From Synechococcus sp. A10-1-5-1 (GTDB taxonomy: Bacteria; Cyanobacteriota; Cyanobacteriia; PCC-6307; Cyanobiaceae): a stretch of 64,000 nucleotides of DNA. The notes beneath the pieces are model-generated. The model searched no databases. It saw only the letters and a program-made list of their open reading frames with translations, and was not told where the DNA came from. The position numbers and the translations under genes were made by a program. This document shows, in pieces, positions 9,024 to 17,570 of this stretch; the first letter of the stretch is position 1; every line of letters begins with the position of its first letter. The stretch is taken from the NCBI RefSeq assembly GCF_023115425.1, contig NZ_CP096032.1, forward strand, positions 62,001 through 126,000, in the 5' to 3' direction.

Positions 9024-10193
9024 TCAGTTATTGATGGCGAGAGCAGCACCGAGCCCGCCTCGGATGTCATTGGGCAAAAGACGTCCATCGTGATCGGTGT
9101 CCAGTGCATCAAAGACGGCATCGGTGCCAAGCCACTCCTCGCGGGTGATACAACCATCGCCATCGAGGTCGTTGAGCAGGAAGATTTCCTGGGCCGCATG
9201 TTGAAAAGCCCCGGCTCCTTCGAGTTCTCCCAAGCGGTGGGCGAGCTGGGCTTCCAGGGTTTCGATGGCCTTGGTGAATCCCCGGATGCCTTCATCCAGT
9301 TTTTCAGTCGCCATCTGGTCCTCGGCCATCATCACCTTGAACCCTTGAGCATCGAGATGAATCTGCTGCTCGGTGGTGGCTGGGTCAAATGGATTTAATT
9401 TGCGATGTAAATCGCCCTGGGTGTTGCGCAGTTGGTCGAGGAGCTTGGGCGAGATGGTGAGTAGATCACAGCCCGCCAATTCGATGATTTCGTCAATATT
9501 GCGGAAGCTCGCACCCATGACCTCGGTTTTGTAGCCGAAGGTTTTGAAGTAGTTGAAGATTTTGGTGACCGAGAGAACACCAGGGTCCTCATGGCCGGGA
9601 TAGCTTTCGCGGCCGGTGCTTTTCTTGTACCAGTCGAGGATGCGACCGACGAAGGGGGAGATCAAGGTGGCTCCGGCTTCAGCCGCAGCTACGGCCTGGG
9701 CAAAACTGAAGAGCAGGGTGAGGTTGCAGTGAATACCCTCTTTCTCGAGCACTTCGGCGGCTTTGATCCCCTCCCAGGTCGAGGCGATCTTGATCAGCAC
9801 GCGATCGCGGTTGATGCCGGCTTGGCGGTAGAGGCCAATCAGTTTCCGGGCTTTGGTGATCGTGGCCTCAGTGTCAAAGCTCAGGCGCGCATCCACTTCG
9901 GTGGAGACCCTGCCTGGCACGATTTTCAGGATCTCTTTGCCAAAGGTGACGCAGATCTCATCGAGGGCTTCACGCACCACTTCTTCAGCGGGAGCTGAGG
10001 GCCCGCAGACTTCGCGGGATTCCCGTAGGGAGGTGTCGATCAGGTTTTGGTAGGCCGGGATTTGAGCTGCAGCCAGGATCAGCGATGGGTTGGTGGTGGC
10101 ATCCCGGGGCGTGAACTGTTGGATCGCATCGATATCACCGGTATCGGCGACCACAACCGTCATCGCGGCCAGTTGGTCGAGGAGATTGGCCAT
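9024..10193 (-). CDS. tal: Transaldolase with C-terminal pair of EF-hands
   Basis: Pentose-phosphate/Calvin-cycle-linked transaldolase, moving a dihydroxyacetone unit between sugar phosphates. From ATG 10193 ([21 protein letters not shown]) the protein has 390 residues, against ~320-335 for ordinary TalB-type enzymes. The TIM-barrel signatures TTNPSLIL and the Schiff-base lysine region RVLIKIAST are present. The extra C-terminus contains two EF-hand loops, [12 protein letters not shown] (residues ~343-354) and [12 protein letters not shown] (~366-377), both with correct Ca2+ ligand spacing, so activity or placement may respond to calcium. An in-frame ATG at 10217 is less family-like. Confidence 0.96.
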   Translation of the reverse strand: MANLLDQLAAMTVVVADTGDIDAIQQFTPRDATTNPSLILAAAQIPAYQNLIDTSLRESREVCGPSAPAEEVVREALDEICVTFGKEILKIVPGRVSTEVDARLSFDTEATITKARKLIGLYRQAGINRDRVLIKIASTWEGIKAAEVLEKEGIHCNLTLLFSFAQAVAAAEAGATLISPFVGRILDWYKKSTGRESYPGHEDPGVLSVTKIFNYFKTFGYKTEVMGASFRNIDEIIELAGCDLLTISPKLLDQLRNTQGDLHRKLNPFDPATTEQQIHLDAQGFKVMMAEDQMATEKLDEGIRGFTKAIETLEAQLAHRLGELEGAGAFQHAAQEIFLLNDLDGDGCITREEWLGTDAVFDALDTDHDGRLLPNDIRGGLGAALAINN

Positions 10194-10276
10194 GCCGGGC
10201 ACCAAACGTGATTTCAAACTAGCGATGCAGAACGGGGACAGAACCCTGTTGTCACCAAGCGGTCACTGATTGAGGC

Positions 10277-12094
10277 CTACTGCCTTGCTGTGGTTGGAAC
10301 CGAACGGGTGGGGGGGATTTTTTCCAGCACCAGCAAGGCTTCGATGATTTGCTTGGCCACGGGGACTGCCACGGTTGAGCCATAGGCGTTCTCGCCTTTG
10401 GGTTCATCGATGACGACCAACACGACGTAGCGCGGTTTGTTGATCGGCAGATGGGCGATGAAGCTCGTGATCTTGGCGCCTGCGACGTAGACCCCATTGC
10501 GAGCTTTTTGCGCTGTGCCTGTTTTTCCGCCAATGCGGTGGCCAGGGATTTGAACGCCACGGCCACTGCCTTTCTCCACCACGGTCTCCATCCAATTCAG
10601 GACGGTCTGCGCGATCGCCGGTCGGATGAGTTGGACGCCAGAGGCTGGTGGGGCGCTAGCGAGGTCATCACCGGAGCGGAGTCCCCGGGTGATGTGGGGA
10701 CTGACGAGTCGGCCGCCGTTGGCCAACATCGCGTGCAGCTGAATCAGTTTCAGCGGTGTGAGGTTGAATCCCTGCCCGAAGGCTGCCGTGGCCGGTTCGA
10801 TCGGTTGGGTCTTGAAGGTCTCGAGGGATTTCAGCTGGCCCGCAACGGCGCCCGGCAGGTCGGTATCGGGGGTGTTGTCGATCCCGAGGGTCTGGAGCCA
10901 ATGCCAGAACCGTGAGGGCTGAACGCGCCGCATGGCCTGGACCATGCCGACGTTGCTTGAGACCTGCAGCACCGTGGGGAAGTCGATCACCCCATTGCCT
11001 TTGCGGTCGTGATTAAAGATCGGCCAGCCGCCAATGGTGAGTTGGCCCGAATCATTGACCTTGCCGGAGGGATCAATGGCGTTTTCCTGCAAGGCGATCG
11101 CCAGGTTGATCGGTTTAAAGGTTGAGCCAGGCTCATAGAGGTCTTGCACCGACCACTCGCGGAATAACCCAGGTTTGAATTTCCAGAACTGATTGGGGTT
11201 GTAGGTCGGCGTGGAGGCCAGGGTCAGCAGTTCACCATTGCTGACATCCATCACCAGGGCCGCCCCCCGTGTGGCCTTCCACTTCTTGACCTGTTTAGCC
11301 AACGCCATCTGGGCGACTTGTTGCAGGCGGGCATCAAGGGTGAGCTGCAACTTGAGGTCATCGCCGTAGAGCACTCCTGGCTTCAGGCCGTCGGGGAGTG
11401 GCGTCCCATCGGCTCCGCGCCGGAGGCTTCGTGAGGCTTCTTGGCGACGCAGGTCGCGATCACGGCTCTGTTCGAGTCCGGCTTGCGGGATGCGCTCGAG
11501 GTTGAGAAAGCCGACGACATTGGCGAACAGTCCGGCTTGCGGGTAGACGCGTTGGGGATAAGCCTCCAGGTCGACACCGCTGATGCCGAGTTCCCGCACC
11601 CGCTGGGCGGTTTCAGGATCCAGCTCGCTGGCGAGCTTGACCCCGGATTTGCGGCCATCCATGGCCTTGAGTAACTCGCCCATCGGCTTGGCGAGCACGG
11701 GGGAGAGCTTGCGTGCCACATCCAGGGGACTGCGCAGTCGTCCGATGTCATCTCCAGGGAAGGAGAAGTAGCGGGGGTGGGCCCAGAGGGTGAAGCGCTC
11801 TTCGTCCAGGGCCACCAGGCGTCCCTGTCGATCAACGATGGTCCTGCGCCTGCCCAAGGGCGTGATCGTCTGGGTCTGGATCGCCCGGGCGCGATTCAGG
11901 AGCTCGTTGCCCTGAATGACTTGAACCCAGGCCAGCCGGAGGGCGAGGCCACTGAGACCCGCTGCTAACAGTCCGTAGACCACCCAGAGCCGACGCGACG
12001 GCACGGGCTGAAAGTCCACGACGTGGTTCCGTCTGCGTCGCCGATCGTCCCGTGGTGCAGGGGTGCGGCGGCCTTGCAGCCCCAGTGATCCCAT
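10277..12094 (-). CDS. ftsI: Penicillin-binding protein of the FtsI/PBP3 class
   Basis: Septal peptidoglycan transpeptidase for cell division, 605 residues. A short cytoplasmic basic stretch (RRTPAPRDDRRRRRN) precedes one membrane anchor near residues 35-55. The non-penicillin-binding domain starts RRRTIVDRQGRLVA. The catalytic domain has the three Ser-acylase motifs: SxxK in EPGSTFKPINL, SxN in QVSSNVGM and KTG in HRIGGKTGTAQKA. An earlier-starting hypothetical gene (12094-12549) shares base 12094 with this gene in a TGATG overlap, so the two are translationally coupled, as expected for ftsL-ftsI pairs. No PASTA repeats are present. Confidence 0.96.
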   Translation of the reverse strand: MGSLGLQGRRTPAPRDDRRRRRNHVVDFQPVPSRRLWVVYGLLAAGLSGLALRLAWVQVIQGNELLNRARAIQTQTITPLGRRRTIVDRQGRLVALDEERFTLWAHPRYFSFPGDDIGRLRSPLDVARKLSPVLAKPMGELLKAMDGRKSGVKLASELDPETAQRVRELGISGVDLEAYPQRVYPQAGLFANVVGFLNLERIPQAGLEQSRDRDLRRQEASRSLRRGADGTPLPDGLKPGVLYGDDLKLQLTLDARLQQVAQMALAKQVKKWKATRGAALVMDVSNGELLTLASTPTYNPNQFWKFKPGLFREWSVQDLYEPGSTFKPINLAIALQENAIDPSGKVNDSGQLTIGGWPIFNHDRKGNGVIDFPTVLQVSSNVGMVQAMRRVQPSRFWHWLQTLGIDNTPDTDLPGAVAGQLKSLETFKTQPIEPATAAFGQGFNLTPLKLIQLHAMLANGGRLVSPHITRGLRSGDDLASAPPASGVQLIRPAIAQTVLNWMETVVEKGSGRGVQIPGHRIGGKTGTAQKARNGVYVAGAKITSFIAHLPINKPRYVVLVVIDEPKGENAYGSTVAVPVAKQIIEALLVLEKIPPTRSVPTTARQ

Positions 12095-12549
12095 CAGTAC
12101 CCGGGCAGAATTTGGCCCGGGTTGACCTGGGCCAGCAAGGCCTCAAAGCTCGGGCCCGAGGAGCTGGCCGGTGGAGCGACGTACACCAGCTTTTCGCTGC
12201 TGGTGGGTTCCAGGAGGCTTGGTTTACGCGTCATGGAGAGGTGGTGCTGCTCGAGCATCGCAGCCGAGTCCTGCAGGCGGTGCTCCAACCGCTGGGTGGC
12301 TTCTAGAGACTGAAAACTGCTCGTCCAGCGGCCTTGCCAGTGAAGGGTCAAGGCGCTCAGGCCGACCACCGCGACCCCCAAGCCGACCAGGCTTCCATCG
12401 GCGATGCGGTGCAGGTTCCCAAGCCATGGGGCTTGGCGATCGAGCTTGCGAGCCAGCAGTGAGCCTTGAATGAGCTCAAGCGATCGGCTGGAGCGGTTGC
12501 CCTGCGCTCTGTTGCTCTGTTGGAGCTGAACGGCAACCACAAACATCAA
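12094..12549 (-). CDS. Small bitopic protein upstream of ftsI, FtsL-like by position and topology
   Basis: A 151-residue protein with a basic N-terminal cytoplasmic region, one transmembrane helix at about residues 50-70 (SLVGLGVAVVGLSALTLHW), then a helical stretch with heptad-like spacing (FQSLEATQRLEHRLQDSAAMLEQHHL) and a Pro/Ser-rich tail. The single TM plus short periplasmic coiled coil, and the TGATG overlap with ftsI, are what is expected of the divisome protein FtsL. FtsL sequences diverge too fast for recognition by eye, so this is inference from topology and gene order. The start MMFVV is the longest; internal starts are possible. Confidence 0.65.
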   Translation of the reverse strand: MMFVVAVQLQQSNRAQGNRSSRSLELIQGSLLARKLDRQAPWLGNLHRIADGSLVGLGVAVVGLSALTLHWQGRWTSSFQSLEATQRLEHRLQDSAAMLEQHHLSMTRKPSLLEPTSSEKLVYVAPPASSSGPSFEALLAQVNPGQILPGY

Positions 12550-12599
12550 CGCGTGCTGCGCAAGTCAACCATGCGAGAGCGCTTCCAGCAAGTGGGTTT

Positions 12600-14009
12600 T
12601 CACCAACCCAGCACAACAAGATTGAAGAACGTCAGGCTGTTCCAGAGGGCGTGCATCAGCACGCAGCTCCCGAGCCGTCCGCTGCGCCAGCGCAGCCAGC
12701 CCAAGCCGAGCCCTAAAACCATCAGTGGCGGGAATTCTCCGAGGCTGGAATGGGCCACCGCAAAGACCGCGGCGCTGGCCACAACACCCCAGCCCGATCC
12801 CCAGTAGCGGGCGGCAACGGGCAACAGCACGCCGCGAAAAATCGTCTCTTCAAACAGGGGGGCCATCACGATGGCGGTGACCCCAAAGCACGCCAGGGCT
12901 GGGACGTTGTGCCCATTGAGAACCAGCTCGAGCAGGGGATTACTGCCACCGGGGTCGCCAAAAATTTGTCCCTGCAGCCAGCCGACCAGGCTCACCAAGG
13001 GCAGCACCATCAAAAAGCCCTTGAGGGCTTGGCTCAAACAGAGCTGGGGCGGAGACCAACGAAATTGCAGCCAGCCCTCCTGGGGGGCTGGCCCCAGGGG
13101 CTTCAGCAGCATCTGCAGGATCAGAAGTGGCCCGGCCATCAAGGCGCCATAGAGGGCAACGACGCTGATGCCCTGTTTGAGCACTGCATTGATCGGTAAG
13201 TCCTGCAGCAGGCGGGTCAGCAGCGGTGCCACCAGCAGTGGTGTGATCAGCGAACCGACGACGACAAAGCCGCCGGCCACCAACAAGACGGTGTCAATCC
13301 CGGACAGGTTGGGGCCTTGCCAAGGTGGCGCCGCTGGGGCTTTTCCGCGCCAGCGGCGCCAGAGCTCGCGCAGCAGCAGGGCGATGCCTGCGATCAGCCC
13401 CAGTGCCGGAAGCAATGTGACAGCCAGCAGCTGAAGGCTGGCCCGGCGAGCCACCTGCCCCCCGTTGCAGGCTCCTTCCCCGAGCAGTGCCTCGCAGGTC
13501 CATTGACGCAGCAGGGTGGATCCCTTCAGCTGCGCGAGTAGTTCCTCTCGCTCCCGTCTGCTGTGCTGCTCCGGTTTGAGAAGGGCGGCTGCGATGGACC
13601 GGTGTTCCCCTGCTCCGGTATGGAGGCGATCCAACAGGGCCTTGGCCTGATTCCCGTCCCCTGTTCGCTGCAGCAGCAGCGCTTGCTCAAGCAAGAGGTC
13701 AGGGGATGGATTGCGTCCCTCCTCCTCGTTGCTGTTGATGGCGACCTTCAGGCTCTCTTTGAGCGATTGCAGTGGATCGCTGGAGCTCACCAGCGGACGG
13801 ATCGGTTCGCTCAGGTTCCCCTGGGCAAGCACGGTCAGCTCCAGCTGGCGGCGACTGAGGTCATCGCCAACGGAGGGGCGCTCCAAGCTGCTGAGAAGAC
13901 CGTTCAGCCAGAGCAACAGGCTGAGCGCCAGGCTGACGAGTGCCAGGGCTGATTTCCAGTTGGGGGTCTCCTGGCGGGTTGGACTGTTGGACTCGTGTTC
14001 CGCGCTCAC
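12600..14009 (-). CDS. CPBP-family intramembrane glutamic endopeptidase
   Basis: A 469-residue multi-pass membrane protein. After one N-terminal TM comes a ~130-residue soluble segment rich in helices, then several TMs. The C-terminal ~100 residues are a CPBP (CAAX-protease/Rce1-like) domain with its three motifs: EETIFRG (EExxxR), a FAVAHSS block (FxxxH) and HALWNSL (HxxxN/D). In bacteria such proteins process membrane or peptide substrates, sometimes giving bacteriocin self-immunity; no link to the peptide island ~35 kb away is claimed. It stands between the ftsL-like gene and the divergent gpm-like gene. Confidence 0.88.
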   Translation of the reverse strand: MSAEHESNSPTRQETPNWKSALALVSLALSLLLWLNGLLSSLERPSVGDDLSRRQLELTVLAQGNLSEPIRPLVSSSDPLQSLKESLKVAINSNEEEGRNPSPDLLLEQALLLQRTGDGNQAKALLDRLHTGAGEHRSIAAALLKPEQHSRREREELLAQLKGSTLLRQWTCEALLGEGACNGGQVARRASLQLLAVTLLPALGLIAGIALLLRELWRRWRGKAPAAPPWQGPNLSGIDTVLLVAGGFVVVGSLITPLLVAPLLTRLLQDLPINAVLKQGISVVALYGALMAGPLLILQMLLKPLGPAPQEGWLQFRWSPPQLCLSQALKGFLMVLPLVSLVGWLQGQIFGDPGGSNPLLELVLNGHNVPALACFGVTAIVMAPLFEETIFRGVLLPVAARYWGSGWGVVASAAVFAVAHSSLGEFPPLMVLGLGLGWLRWRSGRLGSCVLMHALWNSLTFFNLVVLGW

Positions 14010-14099
14010 CCCACTGCCCCGTGGATGTCAATGCGGGCATTCTGTCGGCCCGAGTAGGGCCCACAGATCACTCCAATACGATGCCTTTTCGTTAAGGAA

Positions 14100-15470
14100 G
14101 TGCCCGTGTCCCTCCGGATCCTGCTGGTTCGCCACGGCCTGAGCAGCTTCAACCTCGAGCACCGCATCCAGGGCCGAGATGACCTCTCAAGCCTGACCGA
14201 GGTGGGTGCCAAGCAGGCATTGGCGACTGGAGAGGCCCTGCGGGGTTTGACCATTGACGCGGCCTACAGCTCGCCGCTGCGGCGAGCCCACGACACCGCA
14301 ACGGCACTGCTGGCCGCGCAGGGATCCAGCCTGGATCTGCAGCTGAGCGACGACCTGCTCGAGGTGGACCTGTCGCCTTGGAGCGGCCTGTTGAGCACGG
14401 AGGTTCAGGCCCAGTTCCCCCAGGATTACGCCACCTGGAAGCAGCAGCCAGAGCTGCTCCAGCTGCACCGCTCCGACGGGACGGCCTATGCGCCGATCCC
14501 TGAGTTGATGGCCCAGGCCCAGCGCTTCTTGGCCCATTTGCTGGCAGCCCACGATCCGGCTGCCGCCGACAGTCAGACCGTCCTGGTGGTGGGGCACAAC
14601 GCGATCCTGCGGTGCCTGGTGCTCGCCTTGCTGGGCCTGGATGCCTCCGGTTTCCGTCGTCTCCGTTTAGAGAACGCCTCGCTGTCGGTCTTCAACGTCA
14701 GCCCGGCTCCCTCGGGTTCGCCCACCAAACCCTGGGCCGTTCAGATCGAATCTCTCAATGGCACCACTCACCTGCAGCCAGAGGTCTGTGCCAGCAGCTT
14801 GCCGAGCAAAGGTCAGGGTCCCCGCCTGCTCCTGGTGCGCCATGGAGAGACCAATTGGAATCGCCAAGGGCGTTTCCAGGGACAGATCGATATCCCCTTA
14901 AACGAGAACGGCTGGGCCCAGGCCGCCGCCGCGGGTGAGTTTTTGCGGAAGCTGAGCTTTGATCGGGCCTACACCAGCTCCATGTCCCGCCCTCGCCAGA
15001 CGGCGGAGGGGATCCTGAAGCACCACCCAGGGGTCCCTCTCACCAGCGTCTCGGATCTGGTGGAGATTGGTCACGGCGAGTGGGAGGGCCGTCTGGAGGA
15101 GGAGATCTCCGCCACCTGGGCAGAGCTGCTGGCGGATTGGAAACGGGCACCTGAAACCGTGCAGATGCCCGATGGGGAAACCATCCAGGACGTCTGGGAG
15201 CGCTCCCTGAAGGGCTGGAACACCATTGCGGCGAGCCTGTCCAGTGATGAGACCGCCTTGGTGGTCGCCCACGATGCCGTGAACAAGACCATTCTTTGCG
15301 CCTTGCTCGGACTGACTCCAGCGGACATCTGGGCTGTCAAACAGGGCAACGGCGGAGTCACCGTGATCGACTACCCCAATGGAGCCGATCAAGCTCCGGT
15401 GGTGGTGTGTTTGAACCAGACGGCGCATCTTGGAGGAGTGATCGACCGCACCGCTGCCGGTGCCCTCTGA
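14100..15470 (+). CDS. Double-domain histidine phosphatase / phosphoglycerate-mutase-like protein
   Basis: A 456-residue protein with two tandem histidine-phosphatase domains. Domain 1 starts with LLVRHGLSSFN (about residue 8) and has a second catalytic His block VVGHNAILRCL; domain 2 starts with LLVRHGETNWN (about residue 242), with GHGEWEGR and VVAHDAVNKT later. Both keep the RHG nucleophile, so both may be active. Candidates are cofactor-dependent phosphoglycerate mutase or alpha-ribazole phosphatase (CobC) of cobalamin synthesis; the sequence alone does not decide. The start is GTG 14100 (or GTG 14106), preceded by AAGGAAG as ribosome-binding site. Confidence 0.9.
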   Translation: MPVSLRILLVRHGLSSFNLEHRIQGRDDLSSLTEVGAKQALATGEALRGLTIDAAYSSPLRRAHDTATALLAAQGSSLDLQLSDDLLEVDLSPWSGLLSTEVQAQFPQDYATWKQQPELLQLHRSDGTAYAPIPELMAQAQRFLAHLLAAHDPAAADSQTVLVVGHNAILRCLVLALLGLDASGFRRLRLENASLSVFNVSPAPSGSPTKPWAVQIESLNGTTHLQPEVCASSLPSKGQGPRLLLVRHGETNWNRQGRFQGQIDIPLNENGWAQAAAAGEFLRKLSFDRAYTSSMSRPRQTAEGILKHHPGVPLTSVSDLVEIGHGEWEGRLEEEISATWAELLADWKRAPETVQMPDGETIQDVWERSLKGWNTIAASLSSDETALVVAHDAVNKTILCALLGLTPADIWAVKQGNGGVTVIDYPNGADQAPVVVCLNQTAHLGGVIDRTAAGAL

Positions 15471-15494
15471 TCGCCATTGCCCCCAGCGTTGACG

Positions 15495-16778
15495 ATGCCG
15501 ATGTCTCTCCCCCAAGCCCTGGTGCTGCGCCAGGTTCAGCTGTTGGAGGGACCGGGCCAGGCGCTGCGCCGCACCGACGTGCGGCTGGAGGAGGGTCGGA
15601 TTGCTGCATGGGGTGAGGGTTGCCGGGATCACCCGTGCCCGGTGATCGATGCCTCCGGGCTGCTGTTAGCCCCTTCCCTGGTGGATCCCCATTCGTGTTT
15701 GGACGATCCCCTCCATGGGGTGGGTGAAACCCGGGCATCCCTCGAGCGTTCTGCCATCGCTGCGGGCTATGGCACCGTCGCCCTCTTGCCCGATGCGAGC
15801 CCTTGGCGCGACTCCCCCGAGCGGCTGCAGGCCCTGCGCGCCCCTCAGGGACAGGGATTGGAACTGTTGCTCTGGGGCAGTTTCAGCCTGTCGGGAGCCG
15901 GCCTTGAGCTGGCCCCCCATGGTGATCAATTGGCCAGCGGAGCTCTGGGCTTGGCCGATGGCGCTCAAACCCCTTCCCTGCCGTTGCTCGAGCGGGGACT
16001 CAGCCTGGCGGAAATGGATCAGGCTCCAGTTCTCCTGGCGCCTCGAGACAGGACCCTCGCCCAGGAGGGCTTCGTCAGGGAGGGGGTTGAGGCTCTGCGG
16101 GCGGGATGGCCCATGGATCCCACCACCAGCGAAAGTCTGCCCCTGCGCAACCTGTTGGCCTTGGCAGCGCGCTACCCCTCCTGTCGTCTGCAACTGATGA
16201 ATCTGTCCACTGCTGAAGCGGTGGACCTCCTCGGCTCCGTGGCGGCGGAGCAGCGACCCGTCGCCACGGTTTGTTGGTGGCATCTCCTGGCGGATTCGGC
16301 CAACTTGGCCCCGATTGAGGAGGGCTGGCGGGTGGAGCCGCCACTGGGATCAGCCCAGGACCGTCAGCGGCTAAAGGAAGGATTGCGAGAGGGACTGCTG
16401 TCGGCGGTGGCGGTTCATCATCAAGCCCTCGATCCCGAGGAGCAGTTGCTGCCCGTGGATCAGCGCCGGCCTGGAGTGGCGGGCCATCGCTTCGTTCTCC
16501 CTGCTCTTTGGCAGGAGCTGGTGGAGGGTGATGGCTGGAGTGCGGAGCAGCTTTGGCAGGTTCTCTGTTTTGGCCCCGCCGACCTGCTTGGTCTGGAGCC
16601 TCCCAAGCTGCAATTGGGGACGGATCGCTGGTTGCTGTTTGATCCCCAGCACGTTTGGACGGCGCAGGAGGATTGCTATGCGCCATTGGCCGCCAACCAG
16701 CCCATGGCTAGAGCAACCCTCAAGGGGCAAGTGCTGGCGACGGGGCTCAACCCCCAGCTTTGGCGCTGGATCTCCTGA
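15495..16778 (+). CDS. Dihydroorotase-like amidohydrolase with degenerate metal site
   Basis: A cyclic-amidohydrolase homologue of about 427 residues. It has the flanking beta-sandwich start (LRQVQLLEGPGQA...DVRLEEGRIAAWG) and the GLLLAPSLVDPHS strand of dihydroorotases, and the C-terminal LGTDRWLLFDP. The first zinc motif, normally HxHxRxPG, reads DPHSCLDDP, so one His and the substrate-binding Arg are missing. This resembles the inactive PyrC-like proteins that accompany aspartate transcarbamoylase in some bacteria; the real dihydroorotase would be elsewhere. ATG 15495 is preferred over the TTG at 15477. It follows the phosphatase gene closely and its 3' end overlaps convergent lepB by 32 bases. 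Confidence 0.8.
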   Translation: MPMSLPQALVLRQVQLLEGPGQALRRTDVRLEEGRIAAWGEGCRDHPCPVIDASGLLLAPSLVDPHSCLDDPLHGVGETRASLERSAIAAGYGTVALLPDASPWRDSPERLQALRAPQGQGLELLLWGSFSLSGAGLELAPHGDQLASGALGLADGAQTPSLPLLERGLSLAEMDQAPVLLAPRDRTLAQEGFVREGVEALRAGWPMDPTTSESLPLRNLLALAARYPSCRLQLMNLSTAEAVDLLGSVAAEQRPVATVCWWHLLADSANLAPIEEGWRVEPPLGSAQDRQRLKEGLREGLLSAVAVHHQALDPEEQLLPVDQRRPGVAGHRFVLPALWQELVEGDGWSAEQLWQVLCFGPADLLGLEPPKLQLGTDRWLLFDPQHVWTAQEDCYAPLAANQPMARATLKGQVLATGLNPQLWRWIS

Positions 16779-17508
16779 GCGGATCGCTGCTGGTCAGCGC
16801 ACCGGAGGTCGACAGAGGCCAGAAGCGCCAGAAGGCCCGCCCAATAATTTCTTTCTCTGGGAGAAAAGCACCACCTGGCCAGAAGCGACCATCCCAACTG
16901 TTGGCGCGGTTGTCGCCCAGCACGAGGATATGGCCTGGGGGAACAACGGCGTTGAGGGTCCTGCACTGCCCCATTCCCAGCGCATTGACAGGGCAGTAGT
17001 TCGTCACGTACGGCTCCTTGAGCCAGCTGCCGTTGACGTTGACCTCTCCCCGGGGATTGATGACGACCCGATCACCGGAGACGGCCACCACGCGTTTGAT
17101 GTAGGCGTCACAGGCCGGATCGGCGACCCCCGGGATGCTGTTGACAATCGGTAGGTGCGCGAGGACGCAGCCCAGGGGACCCACGCTTCGATCGGCGCTG
17201 AGGACTGGATCGAAGTGGTGGGGGGCATGGAAAACCACGATCTCTCCCCGTTTGGGCGCTCGGCTCCGTAGGGAGAGTTTCTCCACCAGCAGCCGATCCT
17301 GCAGCTGTAGTCCCGGGAGCATGGAGCCGGAGGGGATGTAGCGGGCCTCCAGGACGTAGTGGCGGACGCCCAGGGCTACGCCGAGGGTGATCAAGACCCC
17401 TCTCCAGAAGACCCAGGGACTTTCTTGGGGTGGTTGTTTCCCTCCAGGTTCCGGCTCGGAGCCCTCGGTTTTGCTGCTGGCAGCTTGTGTTGGATCGTGC
17501 GAGGACAA
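16747..17508 (-). CDS. lepB: Signal peptidase I
   Basis: Membrane serine protease removing signal peptides from exported proteins, 253 residues. A polar N-terminal ~30 residues is followed by one TM (VFWRGVLITLGVALGV), then box B with the catalytic Ser62 in RYIPSGSMLP, box D with the catalytic Lys138 in YIKRVVAVSGD, and box E GDNRANSWDGR. The Cys-containing insertion between Ser and Lys boxes (GCVLAHLP...DPACDA) is longer than in minimal enzymes. It lies divergently from the gene at 17571 and converges on the dihydroorotase-like gene. Confidence 0.96.
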   Translation of the reverse strand: MSSHDPTQAASSKTEGSEPEPGGKQPPQESPWVFWRGVLITLGVALGVRHYVLEARYIPSGSMLPGLQLQDRLLVEKLSLRSRAPKRGEIVVFHAPHHFDPVLSADRSVGPLGCVLAHLPIVNSIPGVADPACDAYIKRVVAVSGDRVVINPRGEVNVNGSWLKEPYVTNYCPVNALGMGQCRTLNAVVPPGHILVLGDNRANSWDGRFWPGGAFLPEKEIIGRAFWRFWPLSTSGALTSSDPLRRSSAKAGG

Positions 17509-17570
17509 GGACGGGGCTGCCAGCTTGGGGTTCGGCTAGGGAAGATTAGGTCGGTCCCCTCGCTTACTCG

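Noticed and set aside
12600-14009. CPBP protease as immunity gene of the peptide island
   Set aside because: CPBP proteins can give bacteriocin immunity, but this one lies ~34 kb away in core-composition DNA next to cell-division genes.
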